NCBI GenBank assembly: GCA_964527775.1
Contig: CAZGQS010000016.1
Coordinates: forward strand, 1-46,133
Source: VMCP01 sp964527775
Lineage (GTDB): Bacteria > Bacteroidota > Bacteroidia > NS11-12g > UBA955
Length of the DNA stretch: 46,133 nt
Direction: 5' to 3'
Below the pieces are notes generated by a model, which saw only the letters and a list, made by a program, of their open reading frames with translations, did not search any database and was not told where the DNA came from. This document shows positions 1-7,312 of this stretch, in pieces; within the stretch, counting starts at the first letter, position 1, and each line of letters starts with the position of its first letter. The translations under genes were made by a program, and so were the position numbers.

Positions 1-24
1 CTAATCTTAAGATTGATTTCATCG

Positions 25-60
25 AAAAGTCCCGAGGCAACTCGGGACTTTTTGTTTTTT
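25..60 (+). terminator. Intrinsic terminator of an upstream gene outside the window
   Basis: An 11-bp perfect stem (26-36 pairing with 41-51) closes a GCAA loop and is followed by a T-rich tract to 60. It must end a plus-strand transcript that begins left of the window, which isolates the MCE gene from that transcript. Confidence 0.85.
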
Positions 61-106
61 ATAGGTTAACTATAAATAGTCTAAAATAGATATCGATTTA
101 AATCGT

Positions 107-114
107 TAATTTTG
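107..114 (+). promoter_or_regulatory. Bacteroidota -7 box (TAATTTTG) for the MCE gene
   Basis: This matches TAnnTTTG and ends 6 nt before the ATG at 121. An in-frame TTG at 112 lies inside the box, so the ATG at 121 is the better start. Confidence 0.6.
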
Positions 115-120
115 AATACC

Positions 121-1101
121 ATGTCATTGTTTAAAGGACTGTCAAAAGAGTTTCAAGTGGGTAGCTTAACAGCCATCGCAATCACTATTTTGATTTTGGG
201 TTACAACTTCATGAGAGGTAAAGACAATCCATTCAAAACAGGTAAAGATCTAATTGTGTTTTATGATTCAACACCTGGCTTAGGCATTGGAACCAGTGTC
301 ATGTTCAACGGGTTAAGAATTGGACAATTAACCAGTCTCGATATAACAGATGGACATAAGATTGAAGCAATTTTTGAAATATCCTCAAAGATGGATATCC
401 CCAAAGATTCAAAAATGAAAATTGAAACGGAAATTTTCGGGGGACAAAAAGTCAGATTGGTTTTAGGGAAGTCAACGGAATTTGCAGTTGATGGTGATAC
501 CTTAATGCCAATGTACGCTGAAGATAAGTTCAGTGCAATCAATGATCAAATTGTTCCGTTAGCATCAAAAGCTGATTCACTTTTGACGTCTATGAATTCT
601 TTTTTCAAAAGTGAGAGTTTGAATTTGGCCATTGATCGATTGCCTTTAGCAGTGCAACAGATAAATTTACTTTTGCAACAAACCCAGGCCTTGTTGAGTG
701 CAAATAAGGAAGTGGTAACACACACCATAGGAAATGTAGATCGTTTTTCGAATAATTTTGACGTCTATCATCAACGAATTAACACCTTACTGTTGCGTTT
801 AGATTCTTCTTCTAAAGGACTTGATCAAGTTTCACTCAAACATACCGTGATGGAGATTGATAGTTTGACGCAGGAACTGAACAAAATCACTATCCAAATA
901 AACAGTGGGAACGGTACAGTTGGTAAAATGATTTATTCTGATTCGCTTTATAATGCGTTGAATAAGAGTTCAAATGAATTGAATAAGGTTTTGTTGGATT
1001 TGAAAAAGTATCCAGAGAAGTACATTCCAATTCCGGGAACTAAAAACCAACGTAAAAAAGCTAAAGAGTTGAGCTTGAAGGATTCTGAAATTTGGAATTG
1101 A
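121..1101 (+). CDS. MCE (MlaD-type) domain protein
   Basis: 326 aa. It has a short cytoplasmic start, one membrane segment (about residues 12-30) and an MCE domain (about 37-117, with FYDSTPGLGIGTSVMFNG and IFGGQKVRLVLG). A long helical C-terminal part and a basic tail follow. MCE proteins are the substrate-binding part of envelope lipid-transport systems and work with an MlaE permease and MlaF ATPase, neither of which is in this window. The gene has its own promoter, and a terminator lies upstream. Its last 41 bp overlap the 3' end of the convergent lycopene cyclase gene. The family call is firm; the lipid substrate is unknown. Confidence 0.88.
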   Translation: MSLFKGLSKEFQVGSLTAIAITILILGYNFMRGKDNPFKTGKDLIVFYDSTPGLGIGTSVMFNGLRIGQLTSLDITDGHKIEAIFEISSKMDIPKDSKMKIETEIFGGQKVRLVLGKSTEFAVDGDTLMPMYAEDKFSAINDQIVPLASKADSLLTSMNSFFKSESLNLAIDRLPLAVQQINLLLQQTQALLSANKEVVTHTIGNVDRFSNNFDVYHQRINTLLLRLDSSSKGLDQVSLKHTVMEIDSLTQELNKITIQINSGNGTVGKMIYSDSLYNALNKSSNELNKVLLDLKKYPEKYIPIPGTKNQRKKAKELSLKDSEIWN

Positions 1102-1771
1102 AAAATTCGTAGGCTACAATCATCCACAGCATATATAAATAGTTGTAAAAGAAGTCTTCGAAGGGTATAGTTCCAATGCGAAGTCCAAGATTTTCGGTGT
1201 TGTTGTAAATCAATACGGGTAATCCGGTTAATTGTCCATTGATAATGAACATAGGAATTAAGGCCACAACCCAAGCCAAAAATAAATGGCTCGAATATTT
1301 TTTGAAAGAATTCCGATTTAACAACAAAATCAATCCCAAAGAAACGGTGATAAGACCAAATGTAACTACGGTATAGAGTTTATCTGTATTACACATAAAA
1401 ACACCTGCAGAAAATAACATCATTGCACTATTGGCCCAATTTCCCCATTTTTTGTTGGTTAGTGTTGGTAAATAAGCTTGTAGACAACGATAAATGAATA
1501 AACAGGCGTATGGAACTACCAAAAAGAAAAGGTATTCTTCTGTGGGTAATTCAAAAAAATATGATCCAAGTAGGAATTGACCGTTAAATTTCCAAATTCC
1601 AGCTTTTGTAAACCAAATATCCCATAATACATATAATAGGGAGGTTATACCAACACTGATTCCTAGAAATTTAAACGACTTGTAGAATGCAACTTTTTTG
1701 TCAAACGATAACAACAGAGGACCTGCAATTGTGAACAAGTCTAGAATCAGGTAGGTGTATTTTTCAGGCAT
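1061..1771 (-). CDS. Lycopene cyclase (fused CrtYc-CrtYd, Bacteroidota type)
   Basis: 236 aa and highly hydrophobic, with about six or seven membrane helices. Two copies of the heterodimeric-cyclase motif are visible: FELPTEEYLFF at residues 73-83 and IPFEDFFYN at 202-210. This shows a tandem fusion of the two half-domains (lycopene cyclase domain family). The enzyme closes the beta-ionone rings of lycopene, giving beta-carotene or related carotenoids, which some marine Bacteroidota also use to make retinal. The ATG abuts the TAA of the upstream sigma factor with no gap, so the two are probably co-transcribed and translationally coupled. No other crt gene is present here. The 3' end overlaps the MCE gene by 41 bp. 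Confidence 0.85.
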   Translation of the reverse strand: MPEKYTYLILDLFTIAGPLLLSFDKKVAFYKSFKFLGISVGITSLLYVLWDIWFTKAGIWKFNGQFLLGSYFFELPTEEYLFFLVVPYACLFIYRCLQAYLPTLTNKKWGNWANSAMMLFSAGVFMCNTDKLYTVVTFGLITVSLGLILLLNRNSFKKYSSHLFLAWVVALIPMFIINGQLTGLPVLIYNNTENLGLRIGTIPFEDFFYNYLYMLWMIVAYEFFNSKFQNPSSSTL

Positions 1772-2311
1772 TTAAGCTGGCTGCATTTGGTAACCGAATT
1801 CAAAAGCGTAATCTTTCAATTTTTCACGAAGCACTCTTCGAGCAATGAATATACGTGTTTTTACGGTACCAATTGGAATATTTAATTCCTCAGCGATTTC
1901 ATGATATTTAAAACCTTCGGCATTTAGTTTGAAGGTTACACGCAAATCTGTAGGTAATGCTTCAACAGCATTGTCTAAGTCTTTGCGAATAAACTTCAAC
2001 TCAGCATCATTGTCAATTCTGTGACTTGGGATGTCAAGGTAGAAGGTGTTGTCAGTTGTGTCTAGGAACGTATTTCGTTTTTGAGTTCTTCTGTAGTTGT
2101 TGATGAAACTGTTCTTTAGAATGGTGTACAACCAGCCTCTAAGGTTAGTCCCAGCTTGGAACTTATCCTTGTAACGGTAGGCTTTTAGGATGGTATCTTG
2201 AACCAAATCTTTGGTGTCGTCAAGATCGTGTGTTAACGATAATGCGTAGTTTCTAAGAGCGCTTAGCTCTTGTTCCATCATCTTGTCGAAGTTAATTTGT
2301 GTAATGTTCAT
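1772..2311 (-). CDS. ECF-type RNA polymerase sigma factor
   Basis: 179 aa, normal for a group 4 (ECF) sigma factor. Region 2 covers about residues 12-80 (DDTKDLVQDTILKAYR, then LRGWLYTILKNSFINNYRR). Region 4 covers about 112-172 (LPTDLRVTFKLNAEGFKYHEIA, IPIGTVKTRIFIARR). No anti-sigma gene is adjacent. The downstream partner is the lycopene cyclase, with 0 bp between stop and start, which suggests a link between this regulator and carotenoid synthesis. An 11-bp inverted repeat lies just upstream. The family is certain; the regulon is inferred only from position. Confidence 0.93.
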   Translation of the reverse strand: MNITQINFDKMMEQELSALRNYALSLTHDLDDTKDLVQDTILKAYRYKDKFQAGTNLRGWLYTILKNSFINNYRRTQKRNTFLDTTDNTFYLDIPSHRIDNDAELKFIRKDLDNAVEALPTDLRVTFKLNAEGFKYHEIAEELNIPIGTVKTRIFIARRVLREKLKDYAFEFGYQMQPA

Positions 2312-2318
2312 GGCGAAT

Positions 2319-2371
2319 CCTTAAACAAATATCGACAATGCGAGGAATAAAACACCATGTTTTGTTTAAGG
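2319..2371. repeat. 11-bp inverted repeat upstream of the sigma factor gene
   Basis: CCTTAAACAAA at 2319-2329 is the exact reverse complement of TTTGTTTAAGG at 2361-2371, with 31 bp between the arms. It lies 8-60 bp upstream of the sigma-factor ATG, where an operator or a 5' UTR hairpin would be expected. No clean TAnnTTTG box is seen there (closest is GATATTTG, on the minus strand near 2326-2333). Confidence 0.55.
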
Positions 2372-2413
2372 TGTGTCGAATAGAAGTTAAACAAGGTATG
2401 AATTTTGTCGAAC

Positions 2414-2445
2414 AAAAAAAGGACTCCGTCGGGGAGTCCTTTTTA
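2414..2445 (-). terminator. Intrinsic terminator after atpC
   Basis: A 7-bp GC-rich stem (2421-2427 with 2433-2439) is flanked by A and T runs, giving seven U residues after the hairpin on the minus strand. It ends the atpD-atpC transcript and separates it from the sigma factor gene, although the element could work in both directions. Confidence 0.85.
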
Positions 2446-2502
2446 AGCACAATGATTAACTAATATTCTGCTTCGAGATAAACGAGGTTATCTCAGTGAA
2501 TG

Positions 2503-2733
2503 CTAAACAAGTACGATGACCTTGTTAGATAAAACCTCAACCAAACCACCAGTAACTTCAAAGTTTTGGGTGCCTTGATCAGATTTCACTTCAACAGTGC
2601 CAGCCGTTAAACTGCTAATGAGTGCAGCGTGGTTGTTTTTTATCTGAAAGCTACCGTTGCTGCCAGGTAAAGTCACTAAAGATGCCTCACCGGTGAACAA
2701 AGTATTGTCAGGGCTTAAAATTTCAACCAACAT
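2503..2733 (-). CDS. atpC: F1 ATP synthase epsilon subunit (short form)
   Basis: 76 aa, against about 130-140 aa in E. coli. Only the N-terminal beta-sandwich domain is present (MLVEILSPDNTLFTGEA at the start, GSFQIKNNHAALISSL in the middle). The C-terminal helical hairpin that inhibits ATP hydrolysis in other bacteria is absent. It lies 5 bp downstream of atpD and is followed by a terminator, so the gene ends here rather than being cut. Short epsilon subunits are usual in Bacteroidota as far as I recall. It forms part of the central stalk of the ATP synthase. Confidence 0.9.
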   Translation of the reverse strand: MLVEILSPDNTLFTGEASLVTLPGSNGSFQIKNNHAALISSLTAGTVEVKSDQGTQNFEVTGGLVEVLSNKVIVLV

Positions 2734-2738
2734 ATAGA

Positions 2739-4247
2739 TTAGGCTGCAGCCTCCTCCAATAATTTTTTACCTTTTTCAATTGCTTCTTCAATAGTACCAA
2801 CTAAGTTGAAGGCAGCTTCTGGGTATTCGTCAACTTCACCATCCATGATCATGTTAAATCCTTTGATGGTTTCTTTGATTTCAACCAATACTCCTTTTAA
2901 ACCAGTGAACTGTTCTGCAACGTGGAAGGGTTGAGATAAGAAACGTTGAACACGACGAGCTCTGTGTACTACCAATTTGTCTTCTTCGCTCAATTCATCC
3001 ATACCCAAAATGGCAATGATGTCTTGAAGTTCTTTATAACGCTGAAGCAATGATTTAACTTTTTGAGCGCAATCGTAGTGCTCTTTGCCTAAAATATCTT
3101 GAGTAAGAATACGGCTGGTAGAGTCTAGAGGATCAACCGCTGGGTAAATTCCCAACTCGGCGATTTTACGAGACAATACGGTGGTTGCATCTAAGTGAGC
3201 GAAAGTTGTAGCTGGAGCTGGGTCAGTCAAGTCATCTGCAGGCACATAAACTGCTTGTACAGAAGTGATTGAACCGCGAGTAGTTGAAGTAATACGTTCT
3301 TGCATCGCACCCATTTCTGTAGCTAGGGTGGGTTGGTAACCTACCGCTGATGGCATACGACCTAAAAGTGCTGATACTTCAGAACCTGCTTGAGTGAAAC
3401 GGAAGATGTTATCAATAAAGAACAAAATGTCTTTACCAGCGCCTTCGCCATCACCATCACGGAAGTATTCTGCAACGGTAAGTCCGCTCAAAGCAACACG
3501 AGCACGTGCTCCTGGAGGTTCGTTCATTTGTCCGAAAACTAGAGTTGCTTGACTCTTAGCCAATTCGTTCATGTCTACTTTGCTCAAGTCCCATCCGCCT
3601 GATTCCATAGAGTGTTTAAACTCTTCACCATAACGAATAACGCCTGATTCTATCATTTCACGAAGAAGGTCATTTCCTTCACGTGAACGCTCACCAACAC
3701 CTGCAAACACTGACATACCTGAGTAAGCCTTTGCGATGTTGTTGATCAGTTCCATAATCAATACGGTTTTACCTACACCGGCACCACCAAACAATCCAAT
3801 TTTTCCTCCTTTTGCATAAGGCTCAAGCAAGTCAATAACTTTGATTCCTGTATACAAAGGTTCAGTACTAGTGCTCAAATTTTCAAAAGTAGGAGCAGCT
3901 GCGTGAATGGCACGTCCGTTTGAGTTGTCTAATGGGGTCATACCATCAATAGCATCTCCAACAACGTTTAGCAAACGTCCGCGAATGCTTTCACCTGTGG
4001 GCATAGTAATAGCTGCCTCACGGTCAACTACATCCATACCTCTGCGCAAACCTTCAGTTCCATCCATGGCAATAGTTCTTACCATGTTTTCACCTAAGTG
4101 CTGTTGAACTTCGAGAATCAATTGTTGCCCGTTGTCTTTAGTTACAACTAAAGCGTTGTAAATCTGTGGAAGAAAGGACCCTGCTTGGTTAAAACTTACG
4201 TCAACAACAGGACCAATGATTTGTGATATTTTACCCGTATTAGCCAT
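2739..4247 (-). CDS. atpD: F1 ATP synthase beta subunit
   Basis: 502 aa, full length. The Walker A motif GGAGVGKT is at residues 154-161 and the Walker B region contains ILFFIDNIF. Catalytic-subunit blocks such as GERSREGNDLL, MNEPPGARARVALSGLT and the DPAPATTFAHLDATT loop are intact. It is the catalytic subunit of F1, making ATP from the proton (or sodium) gradient. It forms a two-gene operon with atpC; the remaining atp genes are not in the window, as is common in Bacteroidota. A TATCTTTG box lies 17 nt upstream of the ATG. Confidence 0.98.
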   Translation of the reverse strand: MANTGKISQIIGPVVDVSFNQAGSFLPQIYNALVVTKDNGQQLILEVQQHLGENMVRTIAMDGTEGLRRGMDVVDREAAITMPTGESIRGRLLNVVGDAIDGMTPLDNSNGRAIHAAAPTFENLSTSTEPLYTGIKVIDLLEPYAKGGKIGLFGGAGVGKTVLIMELINNIAKAYSGMSVFAGVGERSREGNDLLREMIESGVIRYGEEFKHSMESGGWDLSKVDMNELAKSQATLVFGQMNEPPGARARVALSGLTVAEYFRDGDGEGAGKDILFFIDNIFRFTQAGSEVSALLGRMPSAVGYQPTLATEMGAMQERITSTTRGSITSVQAVYVPADDLTDPAPATTFAHLDATTVLSRKIAELGIYPAVDPLDSTSRILTQDILGKEHYDCAQKVKSLLQRYKELQDIIAILGMDELSEEDKLVVHRARRVQRFLSQPFHVAEQFTGLKGVLVEIKETIKGFNMIMDGEVDEYPEAAFNLVGTIEEAIEKGKKLLEEAAA

Positions 4248-4264
4248 GGTTATTTTTCAAGGTG

Positions 4265-4272
4265 CAAAGATA
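4265..4272 (-). promoter_or_regulatory. -7 box (TATCTTTG) for atpD
   Basis: Exact TAnnTTTG match on the minus strand, 17 nt before the atpD ATG. It is part of a divergent promoter region shared with yidC. Confidence 0.65.
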
Positions 4273-4331
4273 GCACAATAAATTGGTCAAATCTATAGTT
4301 GTTCGCATCTTTTTGTTTCGACGGATTGTCG

Positions 4332-4339
4332 TACCTTTG
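4332..4339 (+). promoter_or_regulatory. -7 box (TACCTTTG) for yidC
   Basis: Exact TAnnTTTG match with a TTTG at 4312-4315 as a possible -33 element. It ends 10 nt before the ATG at 4350, which makes the earlier in-frame ATG at 4299 an unlikely start because it precedes the promoter. Confidence 0.65.
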
Positions 4340-4349
4340 TCGTTCCCTT

Positions 4350-6176
4350 ATGGATCGCAATACTATAATTGGTTTTTCCTTGATTTTCCTGATTTTAGCG
4401 GGATATTATTGGTACACAGCGCCAACGCCTGAGCAGTTGGAGCGAATGAAAAAAACTCAAGACAGCTTAGCCCTTGTTGAAACTAAACGCAATGATTCTC
4501 TTAAAGTTGCTGATCAACAGGCTGCCAATTCATCCCCCGAAAAAATATCCGCAGTAGGTAGCGAAGACACTGCTGAAAAAAATGAAAAATTTCAAGATAC
4601 CACATACATCTTGAAGAATAAGCATCTTTCATTGACTATCTCTAATAGAGGAGCGGGCATTAAAAAAGTTCAACTCAATGAATTTAGAAGGTCTGATTCT
4701 ACTGATTTAATTTTGATTGAAGAAGGGAAAAATCAACATCGTTGGACGTGGTCAGATGCACAGGGAAATCCAAAGTCCTCTGATCAATTTGAATGGAATA
4801 TTTCTGAGCAAACCCAGAATAAATTGGCCCTAAGGTGGTATCCTACTGAGTCGCGCGATATATATATTGAACAGAAATATACTTTAGATGAAGGTAAGCC
4901 CTATGTGGTTGGGTATGATGTTCAAGTCAAAGGAATGCAAGATCAAGTGCGTCGCGGAAATTCTGATTTCAAGTTAGATTGGAGTTCAACCCTTCAAAAG
5001 CAAGAGAAAGACATGAAATGGGATGCCCAACATACTGCGTTGGTGTACAAAATGCCCGAAGAATCTCCCACGTCATTGCAAGCAACGGAAGAAGCCAATG
5101 AAACGCTAAAAAATAAAGTTCAATGGATAGCTTTTAAACAGCAATATTTCAGCGCTGTTATAGCTTCGGCTGATGCTATTTCTACAGATACCAAGCTCAA
5201 AATGAGCAATCCTATTGACGATACGTTAAACATAAAAACGCTGAGTGCAACCCTATTTTCAGAGTATACTGGTGAGGCTGAGAAGAAGTTTAAGTTTAAC
5301 CTGTTTTTTGGTCCTAATAAATACGACCTTCTTCAAACTACAGATTTAGGAATAGCCAATGCTGAATTGGAGCGCATCATTCCTTTGGGATGGGGGATTT
5401 TTGGCTGGGTAAATAGACATTTGGTTATACCTGTATTCACTTGGTTGACCAATACCATTGGAAGCATGGGTATCGCCATCATGCTACTTACTTTTGTCAT
5501 TAAGATGTTCTTATTGCCTTTGGTTTATAAATCCTACATCTCAACGGCTAAAATGAGAATATTGAAGCCCGAGTTAGATGAAATTAAAGCCAAACACGGT
5601 AACGATCTTCAAAAGGTAAACAGCGAAAACATGAGCCTTTACAAAAAAGCGGGTGTTAGTCCGTTGAGTGGTTGCGTGCCTATGTTGTTGCAGCTGCCTA
5701 TTTTGTTTGCCATGTTCCAGTTCTTTCCTGTGGCCTTCGAATTGAGACAAAAAGCATTTCTGTGGTCTTCTGATTTAAGCCAGTGGGATGGTCCAGCACT
5801 TGGATTTAATATTCCATTCTATGGTGATCACGTCAGTTTCTTCACGCTCTTGATGACGGTTTCAACCTTGATCTACACTCATTTCAACAATCAAATATCA
5901 GGCGTTACAGGTCAAATGAAGTGGATGGGTTATTTCATGCCTATCATTTTCTTGGGTGTATTGAATGATTACGCTTCGGGATTGACTTGGTATTATTTTG
6001 TGAGCAACATGGTCACTTTTGGTCAACAGTTTGCCATTCGTAAGATGATTGATGACTCTAAGTTGCACAAGCAAATCGCAGAAAGCCGTAAAAAACCTGT
6101 AGTGAAAAGCAATTTCCAAAAGAAAATGGAGTTGGCGATGAAAGCCAGCCAACAAAAAGCCAAAGGAAAGCGCTAA
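4350..6176 (+). CDS. yidC: Membrane protein insertase YidC
   Basis: 608 aa. An N-terminal signal-anchor (NTIIGFSLIFLILAGYYWY) is followed by a charged linker and a large periplasmic beta-sandwich domain (about residues 70-340). The conserved Oxa1/YidC core then spans about 355-585 (GIAIMLLTFVIKMFLLPLVY, LQLPILFAMFQFFP), ending in a basic tail. It inserts membrane proteins on its own or with SecYEG. The ATG at 4350 is chosen because a promoter lies at 4332-4339. Its stop codon directly abuts the stop of the convergent dprA. Confidence 0.97.
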   Translation: MDRNTIIGFSLIFLILAGYYWYTAPTPEQLERMKKTQDSLALVETKRNDSLKVADQQAANSSPEKISAVGSEDTAEKNEKFQDTTYILKNKHLSLTISNRGAGIKKVQLNEFRRSDSTDLILIEEGKNQHRWTWSDAQGNPKSSDQFEWNISEQTQNKLALRWYPTESRDIYIEQKYTLDEGKPYVVGYDVQVKGMQDQVRRGNSDFKLDWSSTLQKQEKDMKWDAQHTALVYKMPEESPTSLQATEEANETLKNKVQWIAFKQQYFSAVIASADAISTDTKLKMSNPIDDTLNIKTLSATLFSEYTGEAEKKFKFNLFFGPNKYDLLQTTDLGIANAELERIIPLGWGIFGWVNRHLVIPVFTWLTNTIGSMGIAIMLLTFVIKMFLLPLVYKSYISTAKMRILKPELDEIKAKHGNDLQKVNSENMSLYKKAGVSPLSGCVPMLLQLPILFAMFQFFPVAFELRQKAFLWSSDLSQWDGPALGFNIPFYGDHVSFFTLLMTVSTLIYTHFNNQISGVTGQMKWMGYFMPIIFLGVLNDYASGLTWYYFVSNMVTFGQQFAIRKMIDDSKLHKQIAESRKKPVVKSNFQKKMELAMKASQQKAKGKR

Positions 6177-7283
6177 TCACACGTTAGAGGTCAATTTAAA
6201 TTGCTTGTTTCCCAGGTGAAGTATTTCACCTTGTAGTTCCAACTCCAATAGTAGTTGTGGAAGTTTGCTCATTTTTAGATTGCATTTTCTATAGATTTCG
6301 TCAAAGTGTAAGGGCATATTCAAACTTTCATTTGACCATAAACTGATTATTTGTTGATGTTCATCGGTCAGATTACTGAATAAGTCAGCCTTCCTTTTAC
6401 GTGAGTTTAGTTTCCATCCCATAGCTGTTTTGAAGTCCTGCCCTGACTCTATGAGCTGCGCTGTATTTCGTTTAATTAAGGCATTGCAGCCGCTTAATTG
6501 TCCGGGTAGGGTAGGCACAGCAAATACATCACGGTTGTATTGATGGGCCAGTATTGCCGTACTCATACTGCCTCCTGTAACTTTACTTTCAACCACTATT
6601 ACCGCATCTGATAAGGCTGCGATGAGTCTGTTTCTCCGAGGAAATAGATCGGGGTGTATTGCTGTACCCATAGGCATTTCACTGATTAATCCGCCTTGAT
6701 TTTGAAACATTGACTGTGCCGTTTTGCTGTGTGCAGATGGGTAAATCCTATCAAGGCCATGAGCCATAATGGCTACGGTACTCTGTGATAATTGAAGGGC
6801 TTTTTTATGTGCGGCAATGTCTATTCCGTAGGCTAGTCCGCTAAGAATTTGAACAGTATCATCCTGAACTTCTTCCATAAATTGTTCCATCCATTTGATG
6901 CTAGAATTCCCAGGCTTCCTGGTTCCTACCAATGCTATCGTTTTGGGGGGATTTAAGGGCGGATCACCTTTTACATAAAGAAAATTGGGATAATCATTTG
7001 CTTGTTTGAGTCTGTGTGGGAATTCTTGACTCCAGTACGGAATAATTCGAATGCCTTGATTTACGCAGAACTCAATTTCTGATTGAATTTGACCGCGCAA
7101 GCCTGTTTTTAAACGCTGGAAATATTCCTCTTTAAATTTTGAAGAGAGCAAGCTAGGAATATCAGTCGTTGCAAAGAAGTCTTCAATTTTACCTTCTTCA
7201 ATATGCGACGTGAGCTGTCTGATTTTAAGCGGACCAAGTCCGTGAATCTTGTTTAAAGTAAGTAAGTTAATTAAATAGTTCAT
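6177..7283 (-). CDS. dprA: DNA-processing protein DprA
   Basis: 368 aa from the ATG at 7283. It has an N-terminal helix-hairpin-helix/SAM-like part (LTLNKIHGLGPLKIRQL), then the Rossmann-like DprA core with ALVGTRKPG, SGLAYGIDIAAHKKAL and ISEMPMGT. A C-terminal winged-helix-like domain ends the protein. DprA loads RecA on incoming single-stranded DNA during natural transformation. A TTG at 7307 would extend the frame but lies inside the promoter box at 7305-7312. It follows lepA closely and ends head-on against yidC with no spacer. Confidence 0.95.
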   Translation of the reverse strand: MNYLINLLTLNKIHGLGPLKIRQLTSHIEEGKIEDFFATTDIPSLLSSKFKEEYFQRLKTGLRGQIQSEIEFCVNQGIRIIPYWSQEFPHRLKQANDYPNFLYVKGDPPLNPPKTIALVGTRKPGNSSIKWMEQFMEEVQDDTVQILSGLAYGIDIAAHKKALQLSQSTVAIMAHGLDRIYPSAHSKTAQSMFQNQGGLISEMPMGTAIHPDLFPRRNRLIAALSDAVIVVESKVTGGSMSTAILAHQYNRDVFAVPTLPGQLSGCNALIKRNTAQLIESGQDFKTAMGWKLNSRKRKADLFSNLTDEHQQIISLWSNESLNMPLHFDEIYRKCNLKMSKLPQLLLELELQGEILHLGNKQFKLTSNV

Positions 7284-7285
7284 AA

Positions 7286-7305
7286 GGGTATTTTTTACAA
7301 TACCC
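7286..7305. repeat. 7-bp inverted repeat in the dprA leader
   Basis: GGGTATT (7286-7292) and AATACCC (7299-7305) are perfect complements around a 6-nt loop. The repeat sits between the -7 box and the dprA start codon, so it could be an operator over the transcription start or a small leader hairpin. Confidence 0.45.
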
Positions 7306-7312
7306 AAAGTTA
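7305..7312 (-). promoter_or_regulatory. -7 box (TAACTTTG) for dprA
   Basis: Exact TAnnTTTG match lying immediately after the lepA stop codon (7315-7313 on the minus strand), 21 nt before the dprA ATG. It suggests that dprA can be transcribed apart from lepA. Confidence 0.6.

Noticed and set aside
4299..4349. Longer YidC starting at 4299
   Set aside because: It would begin upstream of the yidC -7 box at 4332-4339, and MDRNTIIGF at 4350 is the normal YidC-type start.
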